Source: CAYTNY01 sp964439215 (GTDB lineage Bacteria; Oederibacteriota; PGYV01; CAYTNY01). From it: a DNA stretch of 20,823 bases. Within the stretch, counting starts at the first letter, position 1; each line of letters starts with the position of its first letter. Of this stretch, positions 14,729 through 20,823 are shown piece after piece. The position numbers and the translations under genes were made by a program. The notes beneath the pieces are model-generated. The model was given only the letters and a program-made list of their open reading frames with translations, had not been told where the DNA came from and ran no database searches. Location: NCBI GenBank assembly GCA_964439215.1, contig CAYTNY010000035.1, positions 1 through 20,823 of the forward strand, given 5' to 3'.

Positions 14729-16150
14729 ATGCGCAGGCTGATAATTGCGGTTTTTATTGTTACTGTTACATCTTCGCTGTATGCAAGACAGTATTTATAT
14801 ATATCACATAAAGCGGACCCTAAAATATCTGTTTATGATACTATTATGGATAAAGTTGTAAGGGAAGTTGAGGTTGGGTTTGAAGTGAGGGATATGGAGC
14901 TTTCGCCTGATATGGACTATCTTTATTTTGTCAGCCCCGAAACAAACAGCCTGCATAGAATGGAAATAAAAAATTTCAGAATTGATAACGAAGCTGTGGA
15001 CGTGGGATATGAACCTGAATCGCTTGCAATACTTCCGGATGGAAAAACCGCTTATGTGATAAACAGGGGATCAAAAGATGTCAGTGTCGTGGATATAGAA
15101 AAAATGAGAATTAAAGCAGATCCTATTGCGCTTAAGAACAATAAACCGCGTTCAATTATAGCGTCGCATAACGGGTCCAGGATATATGTGGCGCTTGCCG
15201 GCATGACAGGCATAGGAATAATAGATACAAAGAAAAATAAACTTTTGGGGGCCATAAAAGCGGGTATTGATCCCTGGGCAATGCTTTTAAAAGATGAATA
15301 TCTTTTTGTTACAAATGAGGGAATGAACAGTGTTACGGTTATTGACCTGAAAAAGAATAAGTCTGTACAGGAAATGACAGCTTCAAAAGGTCCGCGCGGA
15401 CTTGCCTGGTACAATGGATTTTTATATGTGGCGGTTGAGGCGGGAATGGATATATTTAAGATAAAGAACATACGGGATTATAATAAAGAAGTTTCAGCGG
15501 GTTTTGGTTATCCGATATATGATGCATCGCACAGCAAAGTGAGAGGACGCAACAGAATATATATACTTGGTTATGACAGTGAAATGCTTGCCGGGAAAGT
15601 CGCGGTTATAGACCCTGATAAAAATGAAATAATACAGGAAGTTGAGATAGAAGGACAGCCGTATTACTGTACAATGCAGGGAATAAAACCTACGCCTACT
15701 TTTACGCCTACGGACACAAATACTCCGATCCCCACAAATACACCGTCATTTACAAGCACACATACTCCGCAGCCGACGAATACAGCAACATTAAAACCAA
15801 CGCCTAAACCCAAACCTACACCCAAACCTACACTGAAACCCACTCCTAAACCCAGGCCTACACCTAAACCGAAGCCAACAAAGATTATTGCAAAAGGAAC
15901 ATTTCACGGTGATGTATATATAGGATTTAACCGCAAACTTCCGAATGTAAAAGTTGTGGCAAGAAGTTCACACGGGTCCGGAATTTTTGAAACAAAAGCG
16001 GATTCTACGGGACGGTTCGTGTTTAAGAATATACCGATAGGGGCCTATTATATATCTGTTGAGGAGACAAGGCTGGAAAAAAATTCCAAGCCTTATACCG
16101 TTAACAGAAGCGGAAATAAACTTTTAAAGCTTAAAGTTAAGGAAAGATAA
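14729..16150 (+). CDS. Exported YVTN-type beta-propeller with Thr/Pro and Lys/Pro linker and C-terminal beta-sandwich domain
   Basis: 473 residues. Residues 1-19 are a Sec signal peptide (RRLIIAVFIVTVTSSLYA). Residues ~20-310 contain repeated propeller blades of the YVTN/YncE kind: VGYEPESLAILPDGKTAYVINRGSKDVSVVDIEK, and KAGIDPWAMLLKDEYLFVTNEGMNSVTVIDLKK. Residues 321-384 are a linker rich in Thr/Pro and then Lys/Pro. Residues ~388-473 match the carboxypeptidase-regulatory-like/CnaB type of beta-sandwich (LPNVKVVARSS, ADSTGRFVFKNIPIGAYYISVE). The propeller probably binds a ligand or protein outside the cytoplasm and the linker may span or attach to the envelope; no catalytic site is seen. AGGAG ribosome site at about 14716-14720. 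It ends 6 bases from the convergent PfkB gene. Confidence 0.8.
   Translation: MRRLIIAVFIVTVTSSLYARQYLYISHKADPKISVYDTIMDKVVREVEVGFEVRDMELSPDMDYLYFVSPETNSLHRMEIKNFRIDNEAVDVGYEPESLAILPDGKTAYVINRGSKDVSVVDIEKMRIKADPIALKNNKPRSIIASHNGSRIYVALAGMTGIGIIDTKKNKLLGAIKAGIDPWAMLLKDEYLFVTNEGMNSVTVIDLKKNKSVQEMTASKGPRGLAWYNGFLYVAVEAGMDIFKIKNIRDYNKEVSAGFGYPIYDASHSKVRGRNRIYILGYDSEMLAGKVAVIDPDKNEIIQEVEIEGQPYYCTMQGIKPTPTFTPTDTNTPIPTNTPSFTSTHTPQPTNTATLKPTPKPKPTPKPTLKPTPKPRPTPKPKPTKIIAKGTFHGDVYIGFNRKLPNVKVVARSSHGSGIFETKADSTGRFVFKNIPIGAYYISVEETRLEKNSKPYTVNRSGNKLLKLKVKER
15689..15880 (+). repeat. Coding low-complexity repeat: Thr/Pro then Lys/Pro linker
   Basis: Within the propeller gene, residues 321-355 follow a TPT/TNTP pattern and residues 356-384 a KPTPKPKP pattern. 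The DNA shows the matching degenerate hexamer-like repeat (variants of CCTACACCCAAA and CCTAAACC). The switch between the two compositions is abrupt. Such repeats evolve by slippage and are likely to vary in length between strains. Confidence 0.75.
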
Positions 16151-16156
16151 TCCGGT

Positions 16157-17092
16157 TCAGTAATCGCGGAAGGAAACAAGCGGCAGGTATTTAAGGATCC
16201 CGCTTTTGGTTATAAAACATGCTCCCAGATTAAAAAGGTTTGCGTATGCGCATGCAGCGCCGTATTTTGCCGGTGTAAGCCCCTTAAACCCCATTGAAGC
16301 CGCATATAAATAACCTCCTGAAAAAGCGTCTCCTGAGCCCACGGAGGAAATAATATTTTTAAGCCCGGGCGGAGGAAAAAAAACAAATCTCTCTTTTGAA
16401 TAATGTATAAAACCTTTTTCTCCAAGTGTAAGTATGAATGTTTTTATCTTATATCTGCGGCATAAGTCCGAAACAGTGGTTTTTATTTTATGTTCGGAAT
16501 CAAGTGTTGTGTTAAACGCCGAAGACAATTCGTCTATGTTTACTTTCACCGTATCGGGCATGGCTTTTATGCCGTGGAAAAGAGCCTTTCCCGAGGCGTC
16601 AAGAAAAACATGCGTGTCCCTTTTTATTGTATTAATAAGAGTTTTGTAAAATGTTACGGGCAGACAATCGGGAAGGCTTCCTGAAATAAGCGTGTAAGGG
16701 GAAATTTTTGAGTGCTGTTTGATTTTTTTAATAAGTTCTGTTTTTTGAGCCGGAGCAGCTCTGAAAACAGAGCCGCTGTTTATTACTGTTTCTGAAACAG
16801 GGGAGAATTCATTTAATATTATACATATTCTGTTTTCTCCTTTTACGGGTATCAGGTCGGGATTTATTTTGTGGTTAAGAAAAAAATGGATCGTTCCGGG
16901 GAGGTCCGAATCGCCGCAAAAACCGGCAAGAACGGGGCGTATGCCGAGTAGGGAAAGCACTCTCGCTGTATTTGAAGCTTTGCCGCCGGGATATGACAGT
17001 ATTTTTTTTGACCTGAGAACAGCGCCTTTTTCTATGCTGCTTACAGGCGCTACGATATCCGTAGAAGGGTTGAGGTTTACCGTGAGTATCAT
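16157..17092 (-). CDS. PfkB-family sugar kinase, 1-phosphofructokinase/LacC-like
   Basis: 311 residues, the usual length. PfkB signature 1 is at GGKASNTARVLSLLG (36-50); signature 2 is SVGSGDAFSGG (250-260) with the catalytic Asp at D255 and the anion hole from the preceding glycines. The N-terminus MILTVNLNPSTDI is typical of 1-phosphofructokinase (FruK) and tagatose-6-phosphate kinase (LacC), which phosphorylate a sugar phosphate. No PTS transporter or tagatose gene is nearby, so the substrate is uncertain. The ATG shares a base with the stop of the UbiA-type gene (TAATG) and has no ribosome site, implying coupled translation and possibly linked metabolism of a phosphorylated sugar. Last gene of the minus-strand operon. 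Confidence 0.85.
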   Translation of the reverse strand: MILTVNLNPSTDIVAPVSSIEKGAVLRSKKILSYPGGKASNTARVLSLLGIRPVLAGFCGDSDLPGTIHFFLNHKINPDLIPVKGENRICIILNEFSPVSETVINSGSVFRAAPAQKTELIKKIKQHSKISPYTLISGSLPDCLPVTFYKTLINTIKRDTHVFLDASGKALFHGIKAMPDTVKVNIDELSSAFNTTLDSEHKIKTTVSDLCRRYKIKTFILTLGEKGFIHYSKERFVFFPPPGLKNIISSVGSGDAFSGGYLYAASMGFKGLTPAKYGAACAYANLFNLGACFITKSGILKYLPLVSFRDY

Positions 17093-17964
17093 TACAGAAA
17101 GTACATTATTATTATGACGGATAAAACCCAGAGAAATATGTCAATTATCATTGCTTTATCTTTTAAAAAGATAAGTTCGGGAGCGCCGCCAAGATTTTTT
17201 TTATGCATAAGATAAAGATACCGGAATATTCCGTAAAGCACAAAGGGTATTGTAAACATAAGAAAATGATGTTCTGAAGCGGTTTCGGAGGTAAATGTAT
17301 AAAGCGAATACGCAATAACCGTGGAAGCCGTTACGATAGAAGTCATTTCATTTAAAAGCGGAACAGAGTATTCACTGAGTATTTTTCTGTGTTTGTGGGA
17401 TTCCTCAAGTGTTTCAAGTTCATATTTTCTTTTTGAAAGGACAACGAAAAGAGCAAGCAGTGAAGCACAGATCAAGAGCCAGGGTGAAATGGAAGCATTT
17501 ATTATATATGCTCCCGCAATGGGCCTTAGAACAAAGCCTGCGGCAACAACAAAAACATCAAGTATTACCATATGCTTCAGCTTTAGCGTGTAGAGGGTCG
17601 TCATTATTATATATATAAGCAGAATATAAAAGAAATTAAGATTTAAAAAATAAGCTCCTGACAGACTTAAAAGAAGAAGTATTATGCTCATTGCGAAGGC
17701 TGTTTTTGTATTAACAAGCCCCGCGGCAATGGGCCTGTGTCTTTTTGCGGGATGATGGAGGTCTTCGTTCATATCACGGATATCGTTCATAATATAAAGG
17801 GAGCTTGAAGCAAAAGAAAAAATAAAAAACCCCATCGTTACTTTTAAGAACAGAGCCGGTTCAAAAAGGTTTCCCGTAAAAACTATTGCCCCGAAAAGGA
17901 GCAGATTTTTGATCCACTGTTTCACTCTTAAAAGGGAAAATAAAATACCTGCCTGATTTATCAT
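17092..17964 (-). CDS. UbiA-family prenyltransferase resembling decaprenyl-phosphate phosphoribosyltransferase
   Basis: 290 residues with about eight or nine membrane segments. The first Asp-rich motif is N60-D-x-x-D-x-x-x-D68 followed by HHPAKRHRPIAAG. The second region reads YTLKLKHMVILDVFVVAAGFVLRPIAGA (about 125-152), and then SKRKYELETLEESHKHRKILSEYS (177-200). These match the DPPR synthase branch of UbiA (mycobacterial Rv3806c type), which transfers phosphoribose from PRPP to a polyprenyl phosphate, rather than quinone or heme branches. In actinobacteria the product feeds arabinan synthesis; the downstream use here is unknown, since no DprE1/DprE2 epimerase or arabinosyltransferase is in the window. 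It starts 10 bases after the lipoprotein stop and its stop overlaps the PfkB start. Confidence 0.85.
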   Translation of the reverse strand: MINQAGILFSLLRVKQWIKNLLLFGAIVFTGNLFEPALFLKVTMGFFIFSFASSSLYIMNDIRDMNEDLHHPAKRHRPIAAGLVNTKTAFAMSIILLLLSLSGAYFLNLNFFYILLIYIIMTTLYTLKLKHMVILDVFVVAAGFVLRPIAGAYIINASISPWLLICASLLALFVVLSKRKYELETLEESHKHRKILSEYSVPLLNEMTSIVTASTVIAYSLYTFTSETASEHHFLMFTIPFVLYGIFRYLYLMHKKNLGGAPELIFLKDKAMIIDIFLWVLSVIIIMYFL

Positions 17965-17974
17965 ACCGGCGGTT

Positions 17975-18607
17975 TTAAGGAAGGATCCTGATATAGTCTA
18001 TGTAAAGAATTACGTCTTCAGGTTCATCCTTTGTGTCAAGATAAAGGCTTAATGAAACTATATTTGAGAGGTCAACTCTGTTTTTGCTGACTTCTTCAAG
18101 CGGCACCTCTATTCGGTTTCTTCCCTGTTCTATGGTATGCGCGGTTGTATATTCTTTTCCCTGCGAATCAACAAAGTTCACATAAAAATCGCGGGTTTTT
18201 TCCTCTTCGGAAAAAACATCCGCCAGAAAGACTCTGTAAGGCGACCAGTCTGTCTTTTCAAGTTCGGTAAGAGTGTTTATATTCTGGGTAATGGGCGATT
18301 CCCAGGTTTTTATGTTTTTCAGTTCGCTTTCGGGTACAAAAGCCGCAGGTGTTGAAAAAACCGCTTTGGCTGAGTATCTGCCGTTGGACCGGTTCTTTCT
18401 GCTCTGTGAAAGCTCCACGTATCCGTTGGTTTCAAGGGCAAAGTCTCCTATTTCTGTTTCTGACGGCAGTTTCTCAAAACTGTTTATAATACCGCTTTCC
18501 CTGAGTTCTTTACGGGTGGGCTTTTTCTTATTTGCGCAGCCCGTTGAAATCATAAGTATGGATATCAATAAAAGAAGAAAAACCTTCAAAAATTTATTGT
18601 TTTTCAC
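17975..18607 (-). CDS. Lipoprotein with probable carbohydrate-binding-like beta-sandwich
   Basis: 210 residues. MKNNKFLKVFLLLLISILMISTGC is a lipoprotein signal with the lipidated Cys at 24 (STGC lipobox). After a charged spacer, residues ~42-210 are beta-rich: GDFALETNGYVELSQSR, SNGRYSAKAVFSTPAAF, YRVFLADVFSEEE, RNRIEVPLEEVS, and a final ILYIDYIRI strand. This order (a G-rich first strand, S.G..SAK..F, an internal NR.EVPL and a terminal D.I.I strand) is like galactose-binding/CBM11-type jelly rolls, which often bind glycans. Function not established. Start is GTG with GGAGG six bases upstream; promoter at 18635-18664. First gene of an operon with the UbiA-type and PfkB genes. Confidence 0.7.
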   Translation of the reverse strand: MKNNKFLKVFLLLLISILMISTGCANKKKPTRKELRESGIINSFEKLPSETEIGDFALETNGYVELSQSRKNRSNGRYSAKAVFSTPAAFVPESELKNIKTWESPITQNINTLTELEKTDWSPYRVFLADVFSEEEKTRDFYVNFVDSQGKEYTTAHTIEQGRNRIEVPLEEVSKNRVDLSNIVSLSLYLDTKDEPEDVILYIDYIRILP

Positions 18608-18634
18608 AACTTTCCTCCAATGAATATTTTAACC

Positions 18635-18664
18635 ATTTTAACAATAAAGGAAGGGAATTGTCAA
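18635..18664 (-). promoter_or_regulatory. Promoter of the lipoprotein/UbiA/PfkB operon (minus strand)
   Basis: Reading the minus strand, TTGACA (complement of 18659-18664) precedes TAAAAT (complement of 18635-18640) by 18 bases. TTAAAA is also possible at 17. The leader is about 20 bases, with GGAGG just before the GTG at 18607. It is back to back with the promoter at 18695-18723. Confidence 0.55.
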
Positions 18665-18694
18665 TATAATTGGTGTTTAAAATAGCGGTTCATA

Positions 18695-18723
18695 TTGCAA
18701 AATAAAATTGCCGGTGATACAAT
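18695..18723 (+). promoter_or_regulatory. Extended -10 promoter with predicted leaderless start
   Basis: TTGCAA (18695-18700) and TACAAT (18718-18723) are 17 bases apart, and the -10 box is preceded by TGA (18715-18717), the extended -10 element. The expected start point is 18729-18731, essentially on the ATG at 18730, so the transcript would have no 5' leader. Confidence 0.5.
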
Positions 18724-18729
18724 TAGTTT

Positions 18730-19302
18730 ATGGAATCAAAAAAAGAAAAAATGAAAAGGAAATGGACGAATTCTGAAGGAAACGCTGTATGCTGCGGAGC
18801 CGGACCGGATATAAAAGCTTCAAAAAAGATATTTTATGTTGTTGGCAGTTATATTCCGGAATCTTCTTTTGAAGTTAAGCCGGTTTTAAGCATAAAATAT
18901 TTTGAAGATGTTCATGATGTCTTTGCGTTTTATATATTTAAAGCAATACCGCCTTTTTCTGAAGAAATTAAAGGCAAATCCGCGGAAAAAACACAGGTTC
19001 TTATAAAACAAATGGAAGAATTTCTGGATAATGAAACAGATCCCGGTGAAAACAGGATGGAGGAAATAAGACGGGAGATGAACTCCATATTCGGTCATAA
19101 CCGGCATAATATGCCTTTTATTGAAACATGGGGCCGGCTCAATCATATAATAAGGTCAGATGCGGTTAAAGAGAGGCTTTTGTATAAAAGAGTAAGGCTG
19201 AATAATACTGTTTTAAAAGCACTGATAGATGTTAATAAATTTGATGACAATGATGAAAAACACTGCCGGCTGGCGGAAAAATTTCTGAAAAATATAGGGT
19301 GA
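18730..19302 (+). CDS. Hypothetical soluble protein, probably translated from a leaderless mRNA
   Basis: 190 residues, family not recognised. The N-terminus is basic (KEKMKRKW) and contains a Cys pair (CCGAGPD, 21-27). Residues ~33-75 look like alternating beta and alpha (KIFYVVGSYIP, VLSIKYFEDVHDVFAFYIFKAI). Residues ~80-190 are mainly charged helices ending in CRLAEKFLKNIG, with two short His-containing stretches FGHNRHNMP and LNHIIR. No signal peptide and no membrane segment. No ribosome binding site precedes ATG 18730; the -10 box sits seven bases upstream, so a leaderless message is likely. ATG 18751 is in frame but also lacks a good ribosome site. The exported protein gene follows after three bases, so the two may work together. 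Confidence 0.65.
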   Translation: MESKKEKMKRKWTNSEGNAVCCGAGPDIKASKKIFYVVGSYIPESSFEVKPVLSIKYFEDVHDVFAFYIFKAIPPFSEEIKGKSAEKTQVLIKQMEEFLDNETDPGENRMEEIRREMNSIFGHNRHNMPFIETWGRLNHIIRSDAVKERLLYKRVRLNNTVLKALIDVNKFDDNDEKHCRLAEKFLKNIG

Positions 19303-19305
19303 AAA

Positions 19306-20031
19306 ATGAAAAAGGCGTTATTTTTTATTTTATTTATTATTATGTCCGGAATTATGCCGGGAACCGGTTATGCGGATGAATATATTGAAATATTTTCGCT
19401 TGCGGGGCCTGATATAAGGATTCCCGCGGCAGATAATGTATATGGTGTTTTATACGGCGGCGGATACGGGTTTTATGCGGTTAAAGACGGTTTTCTTGCC
19501 GGAACGGCTTTAAGGATAAATACCGGCGCAGGAAAGCCGGCTATAACCGAAAAACACGGGATAATATACAGCAGCGGAATATATCCGGATGAATGGAGCA
19601 TTGAGGGCAAGGCGGAAAGTATCGGTTATTTATCGGTTTTTTTCGGTATTGAACTTGGATGGAAAGCCGCGCATTTTTTTAAACACCGCCAGTTTATCAG
19701 CTTGGGCTTCGGCTGGTTTGGCGACAGAGAAGATTTTGGCGGGGGAGAGGTTTTTAATTCAAGCCGGTATATGACATCGCTGTCAGTCATGTCAGAGATA
19801 GGAAAAATACCGGGCATTGATACATATTTAAAGGCTGAATTTTCCGCGGTCCCGAAAGCGGATATGAACCAAGCCGGGACAGGGAATTTTTTTACGGGTA
19901 TAAGCATAACCGGATATATTTCCCATAACCGGCAGAGCAAAGAAACCGGTTATAAAATAAAAGCGCCGGCATCAGATAACGAACCGGAAAAGGAAATACA
20001 GGAACATGAAGATGCTGTATGGGAAGAATGA
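19306..20031 (+). CDS. Exported beta-rich protein, possible outer-membrane barrel
   Basis: 241 residues, not recognised. Residues 1-23 are a Sec signal peptide (FFILFIIMSGIMPGTGYA). The mature part has many alternating aromatic/glycine strands (YGVLYGGGYGFYAV, GYLSVFFGIELGWKAA, FISLGFGWFGD, YMTSLSVMSEIG, YLKAEFSAVP, FFTGISITGYIS), as in small outer-membrane barrels, followed by an acidic tail rich in Glu/Lys (about 210-241) that ends in VWEE. The last residue is not the usual terminal Phe of outer-membrane proteins, because the tail extends beyond the strands; a periplasmic beta-protein is therefore possible. It starts three bases after the previous stop with AGGGTGA as ribosome site, and faces the minus-strand macro gene with only 15 bases between stops. 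Confidence 0.65.
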   Translation: MKKALFFILFIIMSGIMPGTGYADEYIEIFSLAGPDIRIPAADNVYGVLYGGGYGFYAVKDGFLAGTALRINTGAGKPAITEKHGIIYSSGIYPDEWSIEGKAESIGYLSVFFGIELGWKAAHFFKHRQFISLGFGWFGDREDFGGGEVFNSSRYMTSLSVMSEIGKIPGIDTYLKAEFSAVPKADMNQAGTGNFFTGISITGYISHNRQSKETGYKIKAPASDNEPEKEIQEHEDAVWEE

Positions 20032-20046
20032 TTTTTGAAAAACGGT

Positions 20047-20508
20047 TTATTTTCCGCGCGGGGAATAAAGTCTTATATCTGCGGGAAGACTTTCCAGTTT
20101 TGAAAGTATCAGCGGTTTAACATCGCTCCAGTTTAATTTTCCGTATCCGCATCCAAGAGCGGGAATGGAAATGGACCTGATCTTGTAAAGTTCAATTGTT
20201 TTTATAAGCGCGTCCAGCCCTTTTTCTATATCCTGCAAAACAGAATAGTCTTTATAGCGGACCCGGGTGGGGAAATTAATAATATGCCATACATGAAACA
20301 TATCACCTTCGGTTGTTACAAACATTCTGCCGGGTTTCATGCGTCCTTTTCTGCATTCTTCTTCATATTTTTGCTGATTTACCGGGAATTTTTTCGCAAA
20401 CTGCCGGGCAATGCCGGCTTTTGAAGCGCCTGTGCAGTTTACGGCATTTACCAGAGCATCTACTCCGTCATCAAGCAGATCGCCGTTTTCAATTATTTTT
20501 ACGGGCAT
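20047..20508 (-). CDS. Stand-alone DarG/TARG1-like macro domain protein
   Basis: 153 residues, a single macro domain. ALVNAVNCTG (18-27) and GIARQFAKKFP (32-42), then CRKGRMKPGRMFVTTEGD, HIINFPTR (75-82) and SISIPALGCGYGKLNWSDVKP (112-132), match the DarG/TARG1 group that removes ADP-ribose from DNA or protein. Full-length DarG has a second domain of about 200 residues that is absent here. Two departures: the loop after NCTG is ASKAG, where DarG has VMGKG, and position 82 is Arg, where I recall the catalytic Lys of DarG (NFPTK). Either may reduce or change the reaction; it could be a binder rather than a hydrolase. It begins 2 bases after the ssDNA-binding gene in the same operon. No DarT toxin gene is visible. 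Confidence 0.85.
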   Translation of the reverse strand: MPVKIIENGDLLDDGVDALVNAVNCTGASKAGIARQFAKKFPVNQQKYEEECRKGRMKPGRMFVTTEGDMFHVWHIINFPTRVRYKDYSVLQDIEKGLDALIKTIELYKIRSISIPALGCGYGKLNWSDVKPLILSKLESLPADIRLYSPRGK

Positions 20509-20510
20509 TT

Positions 20511-20750
20511 TCAGGAAATTTCGAGTTCGTTAAAATCAGTTTCATTCAGAATTGCTTTCAGGGCCAGTGCCTCTTCTTTGTTCAGGGTGATTCCCTTTCC
20601 CATTTTTTTATGTTCCGGATCCCACGGCCTGATATCAATTTTTGCGGCCCTGTCGTTCCAGGAAACTATATTTACTTCTTTTTTCCAGCCGCCGGATGAA
20701 TCGCCTATGGGGCCGAGTGTTTTTTTTATGTCCCACTTTATTTCAGGCAT
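20511..20750 (-). CDS. PC4/YdbC-family single-stranded-DNA-binding protein
   Basis: 79 residues, the normal length of the bacterial PC4-like YdbC family, small homodimeric proteins that bind single-stranded nucleic acid. The whole protein fits: EIKWDIKKTLGPIGDSSGGWKKEVNIVSWNDRAAKIDIR then WDPEHKKMGKGITLNKEEALALKAIL, with conserved W22, K23, W31 and the KMGKGITL strand. Strong ribosome site GGAGG (complement of 20757-20761). It leads a two-gene operon whose second gene is the DarG-like macro protein, 2 bases downstream. The pairing suggests both act on single-stranded or ADP-ribosylated DNA, though YdbC genes also occur in unrelated contexts. Confidence 0.9.
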   Translation of the reverse strand: MPEIKWDIKKTLGPIGDSSGGWKKEVNIVSWNDRAAKIDIRPWDPEHKKMGKGITLNKEEALALKAILNETDFNELEIS

Positions 20751-20778
20751 AACACACCTCCGTTAAAATTATATTTAT

Positions 20779-20807
20779 ATAATATATTATTTCAGCTGAT
20801 AATTCAA
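20779..20807 (-). promoter_or_regulatory. Promoter of the YdbC/macro operon (minus strand)
   Basis: On the minus strand TTGAAT (complement of 20802-20807) precedes TATTAT (complement of 20779-20784) by exactly 17 bases. The leader is about 20 bases and contains GGAGG. A second A/T-rich -10-like stretch lies just downstream, so the exact start is uncertain. Confidence 0.55.
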
Positions 20808-20823
20808 GAGAAGGATTGCTAAA

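Noticed and set aside
3990..19425. The short peptide AGPDI/GAGPDI in three proteins (the membrane protein, the leaderless protein and the exported protein)
   Set aside because: The contexts differ (before a membrane helix, next to a Cys pair, in a mature exported N-terminus) and the match is only five to six residues. Chance with shared codon bias is enough.
20032..20046. Bidirectional terminator between the convergent exported-protein and macro genes
   Set aside because: The 15-base gap shows only a TTTTTGAAAAA palindrome with a one-base loop and no GC stem; not supportable.
1..20823. CRISPR arrays, tRNA/rRNA genes, insertion sequences, attachment sites
   Set aside because: No regularly spaced repeats, cloverleaf-like sequences, transposase/integrase motifs or flanking direct repeats were seen by eye on either strand.

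Overview
The window is one continuous stretch of a bacterial chromosome. It is A+T-rich and tightly packed, with most genes in short operons whose members overlap or lie within about 10 bases of each other. Sec signal peptides, a lipobox lipoprotein, a beta-rich exported protein that could be an outer-membrane barrel, and a Thr/Pro then Lys/Pro-rich linker on an exported beta-propeller suggest a diderm bacterium, possibly an uncultured candidate phylum. The sequence alone does not allow a firm taxonomic assignment. No rRNA, tRNA, CRISPR array, transposase or phage gene was seen, and nothing marks a mobile-element boundary.

Layout, left to right. Bases 2-85 are the end of an upstream gene. At 380-1359 is a two-gene cassette: a winged-helix/minimal nucleotidyltransferase followed by a HEPN (UPF0332-like) protein. 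It has its own sigma70-type promoter and an inverted repeat at the predicted transcription start, so it looks like a toxin-antitoxin type module. At 1658-5922 a UvrD/PcrA helicase is coupled to a polytopic membrane protein. At 6332-10877 a strong consensus promoter drives two tandem paralogous coiled-coil proteins of unknown function, then an HD-domain dNTP triphosphohydrolase, then a radical SAM enzyme with extra C-terminal cysteines. At 10950-14136 are an acyl-CoA synthetase and a glutamine-dependent NAD+ synthetase. At 14200-16150 are a cyclic-nucleotide-binding protein with a lysine-rich tail and the exported beta-propeller.

On the minus strand at 18607-16157 is an operon for a lipoprotein with a possible carbohydrate-binding fold, a UbiA-family enzyme resembling decaprenyl-phosphate phosphoribosyltransferase, and a PfkB sugar kinase. 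Divergent from it, at 18730-20031, are an unrecognised soluble protein whose mRNA is predicted to be leaderless and an exported beta-rich protein. The window ends with a minus-strand pair at 20750-20047: a PC4/YdbC-type single-stranded-DNA-binding protein and a DarG-like macro domain, with no DarT toxin in view.

The best candidates for undescribed biology are (1) the paralogous coiled-coil pair coupled to a dNTPase and a radical SAM enzyme, (2) the YdbC plus DarG-like macro pair, whose macro domain has Arg where I recall DarG having its catalytic Lys, and (3) the HTH-MNT/HEPN cassette, whose HEPN lacks the classical RNase motif. All three are inferences from sequence reading without database searches.
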